Of a stretch of 41,863 nt of DNA, positions 10,619-19,200 are shown one piece after another. A program made the translations under genes and the position numbers. The first letter of the stretch is position 1; each line of letters opens with the position of its first letter. Origin of the DNA: Candidatus Puniceispirillum sp. (GTDB lineage: Bacteria; Pseudomonadota; Alphaproteobacteria; Puniceispirillales; Puniceispirillaceae); NCBI GenBank assembly GCA_016778895.1, contig JADHOR010000013.1, forward strand, positions 1-41,863, given 5' to 3'. The notes below the pieces were generated by a model. It was not told the origin of the DNA, made no database searches, and saw only the letters and a list, made by a program, of their open reading frames with translations.

Positions 10619-12172
10619 CTAAAGAACAAATTTGCTGGGGCGTTTGCGTTCAACCCACAAAACGATGAACAAACGTGTCACCATAACAGCTGTAAACATC
10701 GAGGTTGCAATACCGATGCCCAGCGTGACAGCAAATCCCTTAATCGGGCCCGATCCAAAAATATATAAGAATAACGCCGCAAATAATGTGGTGAGGTTTG
10801 AGTCAACAATCGTTGAGATAGCGCGTTGATAGCCGCCATCAATCGCGGCAATCGCAGAGCGTCCGTTGGACATTTCCTCACGAATCCGCTCAAACACTAG
10901 CACATTAGCGTCAACTGCCATTCCCATTGTCAAGACAATGCCAGCAATACCGGGAAGTGTAAGAGTGGCTTGCAAAGCCGAAAGAGCAGCAACGATTAAG
11001 ATGATGTTGACCGCCAAAGCCGCAACGGCAAGTCCGCCAAAAAAGCCATAGCTGGCAACCATGTAAACGGCCACCAATATCAAACCAATCAGCGCGGCAA
11101 TTTCACCGGCGGCAATCGAGTCTGCACCCAGCCCCGGGCCAATTGACCGTTCTTCGAGAATAATCAGGGGTGCAGGTAACGCCCCTGCCCGCAATACAAG
11201 TGCAAGCTCATTGGTTTCAGCAACGCTGAAATCACCGGTAATTTGACCGCTGCCAAAAATCTGTGACTGAATGGTTGGCGCCGAAACGACCTTGCCATCC
11301 AGAATAATCGCAAATGGGCGCCCAATATTTTCGCCCGTTACCTTGCCAAAACGCCGCGCCCCGGCTGCGTTAAGGGTAAAGCTGACCGCCGGGCGATTGT
11401 TCTGATCAAAGGTTGCGGTTGCCCCATCCAGCATTTCACCACTGACCATGACGCGCTTTTCAATGACATAGCTGCGTCCATCTGCGTTGGCGCTTTCCAT
11501 CAGAATGCTGCCGGGCGGCGTGCGGTCACGCTGGATCGCTTCGCTTGCGCTCATCCGCAAATCAACCAGCTGGAAGGTCAGTTTTGCGGTACGGCCAAGT
11601 AGCCGTTTAACTGCCTCGGGATCGTCGACGCCGGGCAGTTGAACCAGCACCCGCTCAGCCCCCTGGCGCTGAATAATTGGCTCTTTCGTGCCTTCTGGGT
11701 CGAGCCGGCGGCGGATAATCTCGATTGATTGCTCGACTGTCCGTGTCCGCATTTGGGTCAGCCCTGTCTCGGTAAAGGCAACGCGGTAGGTTGTTCCCTC
11801 ACTGCTGACACTGTAATCGTTGCCAAGCTCTACCAGAATTTCTTTTGCTTTCGCCGTGTCTTCAGCGTCGCGAACTTTTAGCGAGACCGTTTCCTCGGTG
11901 ACCTGAAGGTCGCTGAAACGGACTTTTTCGGTCCGGAAATCACGCCGGATCATCTCACCCAGATTTTCCAGTCGTTCCCTTTTAACCGCATCAACATCAA
12001 CGCGCAGCAGCAAATGCGATCCACCTTGAAGGTCGAGACCAAGGTTGATCTGCTTTCCGGGAAGAAAGCTTTTGTCGATGCCGTCGCCAATTACATTAGG
12101 CAGCGCGAAAACGACCCCCAAACTGGCGATTGCGGCAACCAACAGTTTTTTCCAAAGCTGGAATTGCAACAT
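10619..12172 (-). CDS. secD: Protein translocase subunit SecD
   Basis: Inner-membrane accessory subunit of the Sec translocon. The 517-residue protein has an N-terminal membrane helix (LLVAAIASLGVVFALP), the conserved LGLDLQGGSHLLLRVD, a large periplasmic region with the P1 head, the NELALVLRAGALPAP and ERSIGPGLGADSI motifs before the second helix, and the TM4 signature GMAVDANVLVFERIREE, whose Asp is linked to proton flow. It lies between yajC and secF in the usual order and on the same strand. The 98-bp gap to yajC holds no obvious terminator. Confidence 0.97.
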   Translation of the reverse strand: MLQFQLWKKLLVAAIASLGVVFALPNVIGDGIDKSFLPGKQINLGLDLQGGSHLLLRVDVDAVKRERLENLGEMIRRDFRTEKVRFSDLQVTEETVSLKVRDAEDTAKAKEILVELGNDYSVSSEGTTYRVAFTETGLTQMRTRTVEQSIEIIRRRLDPEGTKEPIIQRQGAERVLVQLPGVDDPEAVKRLLGRTAKLTFQLVDLRMSASEAIQRDRTPPGSILMESANADGRSYVIEKRVMVSGEMLDGATATFDQNNRPAVSFTLNAAGARRFGKVTGENIGRPFAIILDGKVVSAPTIQSQIFGSGQITGDFSVAETNELALVLRAGALPAPLIILEERSIGPGLGADSIAAGEIAALIGLILVAVYMVASYGFFGGLAVAALAVNIILIVAALSALQATLTLPGIAGIVLTMGMAVDANVLVFERIREEMSNGRSAIAAIDGGYQRAISTIVDSNLTTLFAALFLYIFGSGPIKGFAVTLGIGIATSMFTAVMVTRLFIVLWVERKRPSKFVL

Positions 12173-12270
12173 GATGACAACACTCTTGGTTAGAGGTGGA
12201 AACGGACAGCGCCGGAATTAAACGGCCGCAATAGCGGGCCATAATATCTCCGGCGATTAGCTGGCCAGCG

Positions 12271-12597
12271 TTACGCTTTTTTTGCTGGTTCGGTCTTGCC
12301 TCTGATGTCGGCAATCATCGCCCTGACGACGTGAACTTTCACGTCCTTAGCAATTTCGACTTCTACAGTGTCGCTGTCTTCCGTCACCTTAACGACAGTG
12401 CCGGTCAGGCCGCCTGACGTTACGATCTTGTCACCACGCCGGATGGCAGCAAGCATCTCGCGGTGTTGTTTTGCACGCTTTTGCTGTGGGCGGATCAGCA
12501 GAAAATAGAAAATTACCATCACGAAAAGTATTGGTAACAGGCCAAAACCGCCTTCTGCAAAGCCACCTGATTGTGCAAATGCTGGGGTAATAAACAT
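12271..12597 (-). CDS. yajC: Preprotein translocase subunit YajC
   Basis: Small inner-membrane protein of the SecDF-YajC complex. From the ATG at 12597 it is 108 residues: a short N-terminus rich in Ala/Gln/Gly, one membrane helix (LLPILFVMVIFYFLLI) directly followed by the hallmark RPQQKRAKQHREML, then the KIVTSGGLTGTVVKV domain. A GGAGA ribosome site lies 8-9 nt before this ATG, which is why I reject the longer frame starting 23 codons upstream. It is the first gene of the Sec operon and is divergent from the DUF815 ATPase. Confidence 0.95.
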   Translation of the reverse strand: MFITPAFAQSGGFAEGGFGLLPILFVMVIFYFLLIRPQQKRAKQHREMLAAIRRGDKIVTSGGLTGTVVKVTEDSDTVEVEIAKDVKVHVVRAMIADIRGKTEPAKKA

Positions 12598-12725
12598 CTT
12601 GGAATTTCTCCAATTATCGTTGAAAATACTATTTGGAAACATAAACGCCCTTGCGCTTTGCCGCAATGACCCATATTCCCTTTTTACAAAGTTTCCTCAA
12701 CAATCTTGATCCGACCGAGCGAAAA

Positions 12726-13595
12726 ATGAATATGTCTGACGATACCGGCCTGCTTCTTGGCGAATTGACCCGCATTGCTGACGCACTGGAGCGCCAATAT
12801 CCGGCTGATATGAAGCCTGAAGCGCTAGTCAAGGCTGACGCTTATGTCTGGCAATCTGAGGTTCGCAAACTGGTGCCGGTGACAAAGATTAGCCGGCTGG
12901 ATATTGGCCTTTTGAAGGGGGTCAATGAGCAGCGCGATAATTTACTGTCCAATACCCTCGGGTTTGTCAGCGGATTTCCAGCAAATAATGCGCTTTTATG
13001 GGGTGCACGTGGCACTGGTAAATCATCGTTGGTAAAGGCGGTGCATGGCACTGTGATCGAACGTGGGTACGATCTGGGCCTCGTTGAAATTCACCGTGAA
13101 GATATCGCTGACCTGCCGTTTTTGATGTCTTTTCTTGCGCAAATTGACCGCTATTTTATCATTTTCTCAGATGATTTGGCCTTCGAAGGCGGTGAAAGCA
13201 CCTATAAATCACTGAAAGCGGCACTTGAAGGCGGCATCGAAGGGCGGCCTGAAAATATTGTATTCTATGCCACGTCTAACCGGCGTCATCTGATGCCGCG
13301 GCAAATGATGGAGAATGAGCGCTCAACCGCAATCAATCCGTCCGAGACAACCGAAGAAACCGTATCATTGTCAGATCGGTTTGGCCTGTGGATTGGGTTT
13401 CATTCGATCGATCAGGATACCTATCTTGAGATGGTTGATGAATATATTAATTTTTACAATATAAAAGCGGGCGATATTGATGTACGACATGAGGCGCTTG
13501 CATGGTCAATCGGACGCGGATCACGCTCTGGCCGTGTCGCATGGCAATTCATCACAGACCTTGCAGCTCGAACGAAAACATCACTGCGGCGTTAG
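12726..13595 (+). CDS. DUF815-family P-loop ATPase
   Basis: A 289-residue AAA-type ATPase of the DUF815 family, common in alphaproteobacteria beside yajC and of unknown cellular role. Walker A is GARGTGKSS at residues 93-101. A Walker B-like FIIFSDDL follows, then a conserved FYATSNRRHLMPR block of sensor type and a DRFGLWIGF motif. The family is usually read as an ATP-binding, possibly nucleic-acid- or protein-remodelling factor, but nothing here fixes a substrate. In-frame upstream starts exist at 12651 and 12666. I favour the ATG at 12726 because homologues begin close to LLGELTRIADALE, but the start is not certain. It is convergent with the LysM/M23 gene across a 24-bp gap. Confidence 0.85.
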   Translation: MNMSDDTGLLLGELTRIADALERQYPADMKPEALVKADAYVWQSEVRKLVPVTKISRLDIGLLKGVNEQRDNLLSNTLGFVSGFPANNALLWGARGTGKSSLVKAVHGTVIERGYDLGLVEIHREDIADLPFLMSFLAQIDRYFIIFSDDLAFEGGESTYKSLKAALEGGIEGRPENIVFYATSNRRHLMPRQMMENERSTAINPSETTEETVSLSDRFGLWIGFHSIDQDTYLEMVDEYINFYNIKAGDIDVRHEALAWSIGRGSRSGRVAWQFITDLAARTKTSLRR

Positions 13596-13619
13596 CCTCT
13601 TAGCGGCACAACCAGCCCG

Positions 13620-14594
13620 TTAGGAAATGACGTTTCTCGGATCAATGGGCTGACGCGATTTACGGATCTCAAAGTGAAGTTGCGGGCGAACAACCCGGCC
13701 CGACGTGCCGATTGTGCCAATCGCCTGCCCTGCGGTCACGATATCGCCTTCCTTCACAGTGATTTCTCCAAGATGCGCATAGGCAGTAATGATGCCACCA
13801 TCATGCTTGACAAGCACGAGCTTGCCAAAGCTTTTGATGTTAGTACCGACAAAGGCGACCCGTCCTTTTGCCGCTGCACCCACCGCGACACCCTCTTTGG
13901 CAGCGATGTTAACCCCGTCATTATGAACGCCGCGCTGTGAAGGCCCAAATTCACTGATAACCTCACCTTCAACCGGCCAGATAAATCCCGAGCCTCCGGC
14001 CGATGATGGCGCAACAAAGCGTTTGCGCGGTGCAGCTGGTGCGCTGCTTTTTGCGACTGTTGATGCAGGCTGAGCGATATTGGTTTCACTGATCCCGCCC
14101 GGGAGCCCGATATCCAGAACTGAAAAATCGAGGCTATTTGGCAATTGCAATGTTTGCCCGACGGTCAGCTCAAATGGCGGGGCAAGATCATTCAGCTCAG
14201 CTAATTGATATTGGCTAACGGCATAACGTTGCGAGATGACGTAAACCGAGTCACCCGGACGTACGATGTGGGTGCGACGCGGGACGATTTTCAGGGCCTG
14301 GCCTTTTGCAATGATGTAAGGCGGCAAAAGACTATTTTCTTCAATAATTGATTGTGGCGTGACCTGGTAGCGTGTTGCAACGCCGTATAGCGTATCATTT
14401 TCGCGTACGGTTACCATCCGACTTGCCGGGATAGGCTCAACCGGCTGGCGCAATGGCGCGACAATCACATCTGCGGGTGTGGAGCGGGTTAGGCCAAGAT
14501 TAGGCGTTTGACAGGCCGAAAGCACAAGCGCAGTGGCGCCAAGCAAAAATAATCCAGAGCAGGATTTAAGACCGGACCGAAGTTCTAGCGGCAT
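13620..14594 (-). CDS. LysM/M23 lipoprotein, NlpD-like with degenerate LytM site
   Basis: A 324-residue predicted lipoprotein: positively charged N-terminus, hydrophobic stretch and lipobox LSAC with C28. Two LysM peptidoglycan-binding repeats follow (about 60-105 and 107-152), then an Ala/Ser-rich linker and an M23/LytM domain (about 203-324). In the LytM domain the zinc ligands look lost. The first motif reads HNDGVNI where active enzymes have HxGID (N225 and N229 at the ligand positions), and the final HxH is QLH (Q305). Only the AYAH histidine (H274) and H307 remain. By analogy with NlpD and EnvC it is more likely an activator of cell-wall amidases at division than a hydrolase. It sits immediately downstream of pcm in the usual surE-pcm-nlpD order. 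Confidence 0.88.
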   Translation of the reverse strand: MPLELRSGLKSCSGLFLLGATALVLSACQTPNLGLTRSTPADVIVAPLRQPVEPIPASRMVTVRENDTLYGVATRYQVTPQSIIEENSLLPPYIIAKGQALKIVPRRTHIVRPGDSVYVISQRYAVSQYQLAELNDLAPPFELTVGQTLQLPNSLDFSVLDIGLPGGISETNIAQPASTVAKSSAPAAPRKRFVAPSSAGGSGFIWPVEGEVISEFGPSQRGVHNDGVNIAAKEGVAVGAAAKGRVAFVGTNIKSFGKLVLVKHDGGIITAYAHLGEITVKEGDIVTAGQAIGTIGTSGRVVRPQLHFEIRKSRQPIDPRNVIS

Positions 14595-15227
14595 TTACTC
14601 ACCCTCAATCAGTGGCACAAAGGTTACAGGCATTAAGGTGACGCGTTCAAACCCAATATCATGCCGGGTCACGACAACGAGAGCTTGGGCTTTGCCATGA
14701 CCCTCTGGTGCTACCATGATGCCGCCAATTTTTAACTGCTGCAACAAAATGTCGGGAATTTTGTCACATCCGCATGTCAGAATGATCCGATCAAACGGCG
14801 CCGCTTCAGGCCAGCCCTTTGATCCATCGCCAAAACGAAAGCTGATATTTGAGATGCGTAGATCCCGAATTCGGTTTTCTGCGTCAACAAGCAATGGGCG
14901 CAGGCGCTCCATCGAATAGACGCGGCGGCACAGATGTGTCAGGATTGCCGCCTGATAGCCGCTGCCGCAGCCAATTTCAAGAACGCGTTCACGCCCCTCA
15001 AGCTCTAGCGCTTCAGTCATGCGCGCAACAACATAAGGCTGACTTATGGTCTGGTCATAAGCGATTGGAAGTGATGAATTTTCATAGGAATGATGCCGCA
15101 ATGCAACTGGTACAAATAATTCACGCGGCACTTGCTCAAGCGCTGCCAGCACGCGCGAATCCATAATGCCAAGGCCGCGCAGGGTCATTATCAATTGCGC
15201 TTTTTGAGGTTGGAAATCGCTTGTCAT
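14595..15227 (-). CDS. pcm: Protein-L-isoaspartate O-methyltransferase
   Basis: Methylates the abnormal isoaspartyl residues that form in ageing proteins, starting their repair, with SAM as donor. The 210-residue protein shows the family block DQTISQPYVVARMTEAL and SAM motif I VLEIGCGSGYQAAIL, followed by YSMERL, where the acidic residue contacts SAM. The C-terminal part is normal in length. It ends directly against the LysM/M23 gene and starts 4 bp after the surE stop, so surE-pcm-nlpD is almost certainly one transcript. It is clearly different in sequence from the second methyltransferase homologue beside tolC. Confidence 0.93.
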   Translation of the reverse strand: MTSDFQPQKAQLIMTLRGLGIMDSRVLAALEQVPRELFVPVALRHHSYENSSLPIAYDQTISQPYVVARMTEALELEGRERVLEIGCGSGYQAAILTHLCRRVYSMERLRPLLVDAENRIRDLRISNISFRFGDGSKGWPEAAPFDRIILTCGCDKIPDILLQQLKIGGIMVAPEGHGKAQALVVVTRHDIGFERVTLMPVTFVPLIEGE

Positions 15228-15231
15228 GGCG

Positions 15232-16011
15232 TTACGTGATTTCAGATAAATCTAATACCGGCAACTGATCCAGCATTGCATGTGCGGTAACATCCATCAT
15301 CAGTGGTGTCAGCGAAATCCAGCCATCATTCAGCACAGCACGGTCGCTGCCATCGCTGGTCTCAGACGCGCTGTTCAACGGCCCGAGCCGATAGTGATTT
15401 GGAGATGCGCCTTTAATGATCACATCACCAAGTTTGTGGCGGTCAAGATGCGCCGGCTTAAGGCCTTTGATCTCGGCCGGGTTGCTCTTCGGAAAATTGA
15501 CGTTCATCACTGTGCGCGACGGTATTCCCAATTGCAAGATATGGCGAATAACCCTATCGCCATATATCCGGCTGGCGGCATAATCAGTCGGATCATCACG
15601 GCCATGCCGCTGTGAAAGGGCAATCGCCGGCACGCCAAGCAATGCTGCCTCCATCGCCCCAGCAACGGTTCCTGAATAGAGAATATCATCGGCAACATTC
15701 ATTCCGTGATTGATGCCGGTCAAAACCAGGTCGGGCGGTTGATCAAGAATTTCGGCCATGCCGAAAATCATACAATCGCTCGGCGTGCCAGAACATTGAA
15801 AGGTCTTCGGGCCTAACTGGTCGATAACAACGTCACTGCGAAGCGTAATCGAACGCGACGCACCAGACCGGTTATCGCTTGGAGCAATTACCCAGACATC
15901 GTCGCTGAGACCAACAGCAATTTCACGCAATATGTTGATCCCAATCGCATCAATGCCGTCATCATTGCTAATTAGAATTCGGCCGATGGGTTTTTTTGAC
16001 AAACCTGTCAT
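15232..16011 (-). CDS. surE: 5'/3'-nucleotidase SurE
   Basis: Metal-dependent phosphatase acting on nucleoside monophosphates, linked to stationary-phase and stress survival. The 259-residue protein contains the metal-binding SNDDG (D17, D18) at the N-terminus, APSDNRSGAS, the GTPSDC loop and the signature LVLTGINHGMNVADDILYSGTVAGAMEA. Length is normal. Its ATG shares one base with the serS stop (TGATG), indicating coupled translation, and pcm follows at once. Confidence 0.95.
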   Translation of the reverse strand: MTGLSKKPIGRILISNDDGIDAIGINILREIAVGLSDDVWVIAPSDNRSGASRSITLRSDVVIDQLGPKTFQCSGTPSDCMIFGMAEILDQPPDLVLTGINHGMNVADDILYSGTVAGAMEAALLGVPAIALSQRHGRDDPTDYAASRIYGDRVIRHILQLGIPSRTVMNVNFPKSNPAEIKGLKPAHLDRHKLGDVIIKGASPNHYRLGPLNSASETSDGSDRAVLNDGWISLTPLMMDVTAHAMLDQLPVLDLSEIT

Positions 16012-17294
16012 CAGGCTTTTGCCACCAACCGGTCGGTACCCATGTAGCCGTGCAGGGCTCTTGGCAGGAGAATACTGCCATTTTCCTGCTGACCATTTTC
16101 CAAAACCGCAATCAGCGTGCGTCCAACGGCGAGCCCGGATCCATTCAGTGTATGTAGAAACCGGGTGTCGCCAGTTTCCGCGTCACGAAAGCGGGCCTTC
16201 ATACGGCGTGCCTGAAACGGCCCACAATTCGAGCAGGATGAAATCTCCCGATACATGCCGCGCCCCTCATCCTGACCCGGAAGCCAGACTTCGAGATCAT
16301 AGGTTTGCTGGGCTGAAAATCCGGTATCACCGCTACACAGCTTTAGCACCCGATAAGGCAGTTCTAGCTTTTGTAGAATCGCCTCGGCGCAGGACGTCAT
16401 ACGGTCCAGTTCTTCAGTTGATTGATCAGGATGAACGATTGACACCATTTCTACCTTGGAGAATTGATGCTGGCGAATCATCCCGCGCGTATCGCGGCCA
16501 GCCGAGCCAGCCTCGGATCGGAAACATTGCGTATAGGCAGTCATCCGCAATGGCAGGGCTGCGCCATTGATAATTTCGTCAGCAACAATATTAGTCAGCG
16601 GTACCTCGGCGGTAGGAATTAGCCATTTATCATCAGTCCGATAGAGATCTTCAGCAAATTTGGGCAACTGGCCGGTTCCGGTCATGGTTTGGCTGTTGAC
16701 CAGGGCTGGTGGCAGGGTTTCAACATAGCCGAATTCGGTTGTGTGCGTGTCCAGCATAAAGGTAGCCAGTGCGCGTTCCAGTCGGGCTAGCTGGCCCGAT
16801 AGCACAACAAAACGCGCCCCGGCCAGCTTGGCGCCAAGGGCAAAGTCCATCTGCCCAAGCCCCTCACCCAGCGCCACATGATCCTTTGGCGTAAACGAAA
16901 ATTGAGGCAGATCTCCAATGGTGCGAATCAGTTCATTCTGCGTTTCGTCATCACCGTCAGGCACTGACGCATCGAGAATATTGGGCAATTCAAGAAGCCA
17001 GGTATCCAACTTATCAGCCAGCTTTGCTTCCTCGTTTTCAAGCGCCGGCATATTGGCTTTAATCTCATTCACCTCGGCGATCAGCGCGTTAGCATCACCG
17101 CCCTTTGCCTTTAATGCACCGATCTCTTTTGAGGTCTGGTTGCGGCGCGACTGCATCTCTTGAATTTTGGCTTGCAGGGAACGCCGGTTGCTGTCTGCCT
17201 CTAGGATTTCACTTGCCATTGGGGTAAGCTTGCGCCGTTTTAACGCAGCGTCGAAAGCATCAGGGTTCTCACGGATAAAGCGAATATCATGCAT
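16011..17294 (-). CDS. serS: Serine--tRNA ligase
   Basis: Class II synthetase charging tRNA-Ser. The 427-residue protein begins [11 protein letters not shown], as in most SerRS proteins. It has the long N-terminal coiled-coil arm (about residues 28-105) that contacts the tRNA variable arm, then the class II catalytic core with motif 2 ([21 protein letters not shown]) and motif 3 ([19 protein letters not shown]). Length is typical. It lies between tatC, after a 143-bp gap, and surE, which it overlaps by one base. Confidence 0.97.
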   Translation of the reverse strand: MHDIRFIRENPDAFDAALKRRKLTPMASEILEADSNRRSLQAKIQEMQSRRNQTSKEIGALKAKGGDANALIAEVNEIKANMPALENEEAKLADKLDTWLLELPNILDASVPDGDDETQNELIRTIGDLPQFSFTPKDHVALGEGLGQMDFALGAKLAGARFVVLSGQLARLERALATFMLDTHTTEFGYVETLPPALVNSQTMTGTGQLPKFAEDLYRTDDKWLIPTAEVPLTNIVADEIINGAALPLRMTAYTQCFRSEAGSAGRDTRGMIRQHQFSKVEMVSIVHPDQSTEELDRMTSCAEAILQKLELPYRVLKLCSGDTGFSAQQTYDLEVWLPGQDEGRGMYREISSCSNCGPFQARRMKARFRDAETGDTRFLHTLNGSGLAVGRTLIAVLENGQQENGSILLPRALHGYMGTDRLVAKA

Positions 17295-17437
17295 TATTAA
17301 ACTCGGTTTGCTGGTCAGGTTTGATTTGTGGTTTCTCTTCGTGAATTGCGTATCGCTAATCTCGATTGGCGCTGTCTTTGTCTATGCAGTCTTTATCGGT
17401 GCAGCCTCATTGGGCATATGGCGCGTCAAATGCTCAC

Positions 17438-18259
17438 CTAACTATTGTCGAACTCGGTGTCTGCTGGCGGGCTCATCACTCTTGCCCCCAGAATTGATAA
17501 TTCGTACAAAACAATAATCGGAACAGCTAATAAAAGCTGTGAAATCACATCTGGCGGGGTCAGAATTGCGGCAACAACAAAGGCTACAACAATAGCAATC
17601 TTGCGTTTTTCGGCCAGCCCTTGATGTGTGACCAAACCGGCGCGTGCCAACAACAGCAAAATTACTGGCAATTCGAAGGCGAGACCAAATGCAAAGATCA
17701 ACCGCATCATTAATGACAGATATTCGCTGATACGGGGTTCAAGTTCGATCGGCAGCGCACTGCCATCGCCAAGCATTTCGAACGATACAAAGAATTTCCA
17801 CGCCATTGGCGTTACGATGTAGTAAACCATTGCCGCACCTAAGGTAAACAGAACCGGCGTCGCGATCAAAAATGGCAGAAAGGCCTGTTTTTCATTCTTG
17901 TATAATCCGGGCGCAATGAATTTCCAAAGCTGCATGCTGATAATCGGAAAGGTTACGCACAGAGCGGTGAAGAACCCGACCTTTATCTGGGTGAAAAACC
18001 CTTCATGCAGTGCGGTGAAGATCATCCGGCCGCCACCTTTTTCTTGGAGAATTTCGGCCAGCGGCGCCTGCAAGAACACAAATACCTGATAGGCAATACT
18101 GTTGCTGGTTGTGCCGGGCAATGGTGCAACGCTCAGTAAAAACAACACCAAAAAAGCAGCTAATGCGATACCCAGACGGTTACGCAATTCGGTCAGATGA
18201 CCAATTAGCGTCATGCGGCCGTCACTCTGGCCAGAATTATCTGCTTCCTGCTCTGCCAT
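17438..18259 (-). CDS. tatC: Sec-independent protein translocase TatC
   Basis: Six-helix inner-membrane receptor for twin-arginine signal peptides. The 273-residue protein has the N-terminal LIGHLTELRNRLG motif, which helps bind the twin arginines, the LHEGFFTQIKVGFFTALCVTFP region, and the AFELPVILLLLARAGLV helix. Hydrophobic segments match the family topology. Short polar extensions occur at both ends. It begins 6 bp after tatB. Confidence 0.96.
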   Translation of the reverse strand: MAEQEADNSGQSDGRMTLIGHLTELRNRLGIALAAFLVLFLLSVAPLPGTTSNSIAYQVFVFLQAPLAEILQEKGGGRMIFTALHEGFFTQIKVGFFTALCVTFPIISMQLWKFIAPGLYKNEKQAFLPFLIATPVLFTLGAAMVYYIVTPMAWKFFVSFEMLGDGSALPIELEPRISEYLSLMMRLIFAFGLAFELPVILLLLARAGLVTHQGLAEKRKIAIVVAFVVAAILTPPDVISQLLLAVPIIVLYELSILGARVMSPPADTEFDNS

Positions 18260-18265
18260 CGTGAC

Positions 18266-18709
18266 CTAGCTCCCAGTCTTCTTTTTTGCGGAGGTTTCCT
18301 CTTTTGCAGCCTGGTCATGCGGCGGCGCTTCATTTATCGTTTCAGCAATTCCGTCACCGGTCGCCCCCGCCAGATCACGGATTTCACCAACATCGCCTTT
18401 AAGTCCAGTTTCGGTCGCGGATTTTTTCAAATCCTCAACCGAACCTTTCAACTCGCCGCCCGGGTCAATAGCATCAGCGACCCCGGCCAGGTTGCCACGT
18501 TTAACATCGGCGAGTGTGTTCTTGATATCGCCAAGCTCGGCTTCATCAGCCATGTCCTGCATGCCGCGCGAAAACTCAGCCGCCATAGACCTAACTTGGC
18601 GGATCATCCGGGTAAACCCTCGTAGCATTTTCGGCAATTCCTTTGGGCCGACCACCATGATCAGCACAAAGGCAACAATCAAGAACTCCCAGCCGCCAAT
18701 ATCAAGCAT
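18266..18709 (-). CDS. tatB: Sec-independent protein translocase TatB
   Basis: Partner of TatC in the Tat substrate receptor. The 147-residue protein has the normal design: a short membrane helix (GWEFLIVAFVLIMVVGPKELP) with the conserved GPKELP turn, an amphipathic helix (LRGFTRMIRQVRSMAAEFSRGM), and a variable charged C-terminal tail. It lies between tatA (19 bp upstream) and tatC in the standard order. Confidence 0.94.
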   Translation of the reverse strand: MLDIGGWEFLIVAFVLIMVVGPKELPKMLRGFTRMIRQVRSMAAEFSRGMQDMADEAELGDIKNTLADVKRGNLAGVADAIDPGGELKGSVEDLKKSATETGLKGDVGEIRDLAGATGDGIAETINEAPPHDQAAKEETSAKKKTGS

Positions 18710-18728
18710 TATCTGCTCCTAGCGCCTA

Positions 18729-19022
18729 TTAGTTGGCAGCTTTTTTAGCAGATGCTTTTTTTGTTGCGGCCTTTTTAGCAGCCGCTTTTTTCGGCGCTGC
18801 TTTCTTGGCAGCCGGCTTCTTTGCGGCTGGCTTTGGCGCCGTTTCGATTGCTTCCGCCTCTTCCGCTTCTTCTTCCGGCCCTTTTAGGCCAGTTTTAAAA
18901 TTGCGCAGGCCTTTGCCAAAATCGCCCATGATCGCTGAAACTTTGCCTCTGCCACCGAACAGCAGCAGAACAACGGCAAGAACAACGATCCAATGTAAAA
19001 TACTGAATGTACCGCCAAACAT
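18729..19022 (-). CDS. tatA: Sec-independent protein translocase TatA with Lys/Ala-repeat tail
   Basis: Pore-forming subunit of the Tat system. The 97-residue protein has the membrane helix ([15 protein letters not shown]) and amphipathic helix ([20 protein letters not shown]) of TatA. After an acidic patch (about 49-60), the last 34 or so residues are a tract of KPAAKK / KKAAPKK / KKAAAKK-type repeats, like eukaryotic histone H1 or bacterial histone-like tails. This lengthens the protein beyond the usual core and makes the tail strongly basic. A repeat-derived, expandable tail is likely; an effect on function is unknown. An AGGA ribosome site precedes the ATG. Confidence 0.93.
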   Translation of the reverse strand: MFGGTFSILHWIVVLAVVLLLFGGRGKVSAIMGDFGKGLRNFKTGLKGPEEEAEEAEAIETAPKPAAKKPAAKKAAPKKAAAKKAATKKASAKKAAN

Positions 19023-19086
19023 GGTTTAGGTCCTCATTTCCAATTCGTTTCGGCCAGTGGTAAAACCGCGACCGCCAGATCAACGC

Positions 19087-19115
19087 ACTATAGACAGGGG
19101 TTTGGCTGCCGACAA
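19087..19115 (-). promoter_or_regulatory. Predicted sigma-70-type promoter for tatABC
   Basis: On the minus strand TTGTCG (19115-19110) and TATAGT (19092-19087) are separated by exactly 17 bp, about 65 bp upstream of the tatA ATG. Match to consensus is 4/6 and 5/6. It would give tatABC its own start downstream of the inserted ABC gene. Confidence 0.45.
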
Positions 19116-19200
19116 GAAGTCCTTGGCCCAACCTGCCCAGAAAAGTGACTATAACTGCAAAAAAACCCGAGGTTTTGCGCGTTCATACTTGCGTAGTGGA

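Noticed and set aside
19157-19180. Terminator after the ABC ATPase gene
   Set aside because: The stem AAAACC/GGTTTT has only two G-C pairs and a 3-nt loop; too weak to call despite the T-run.
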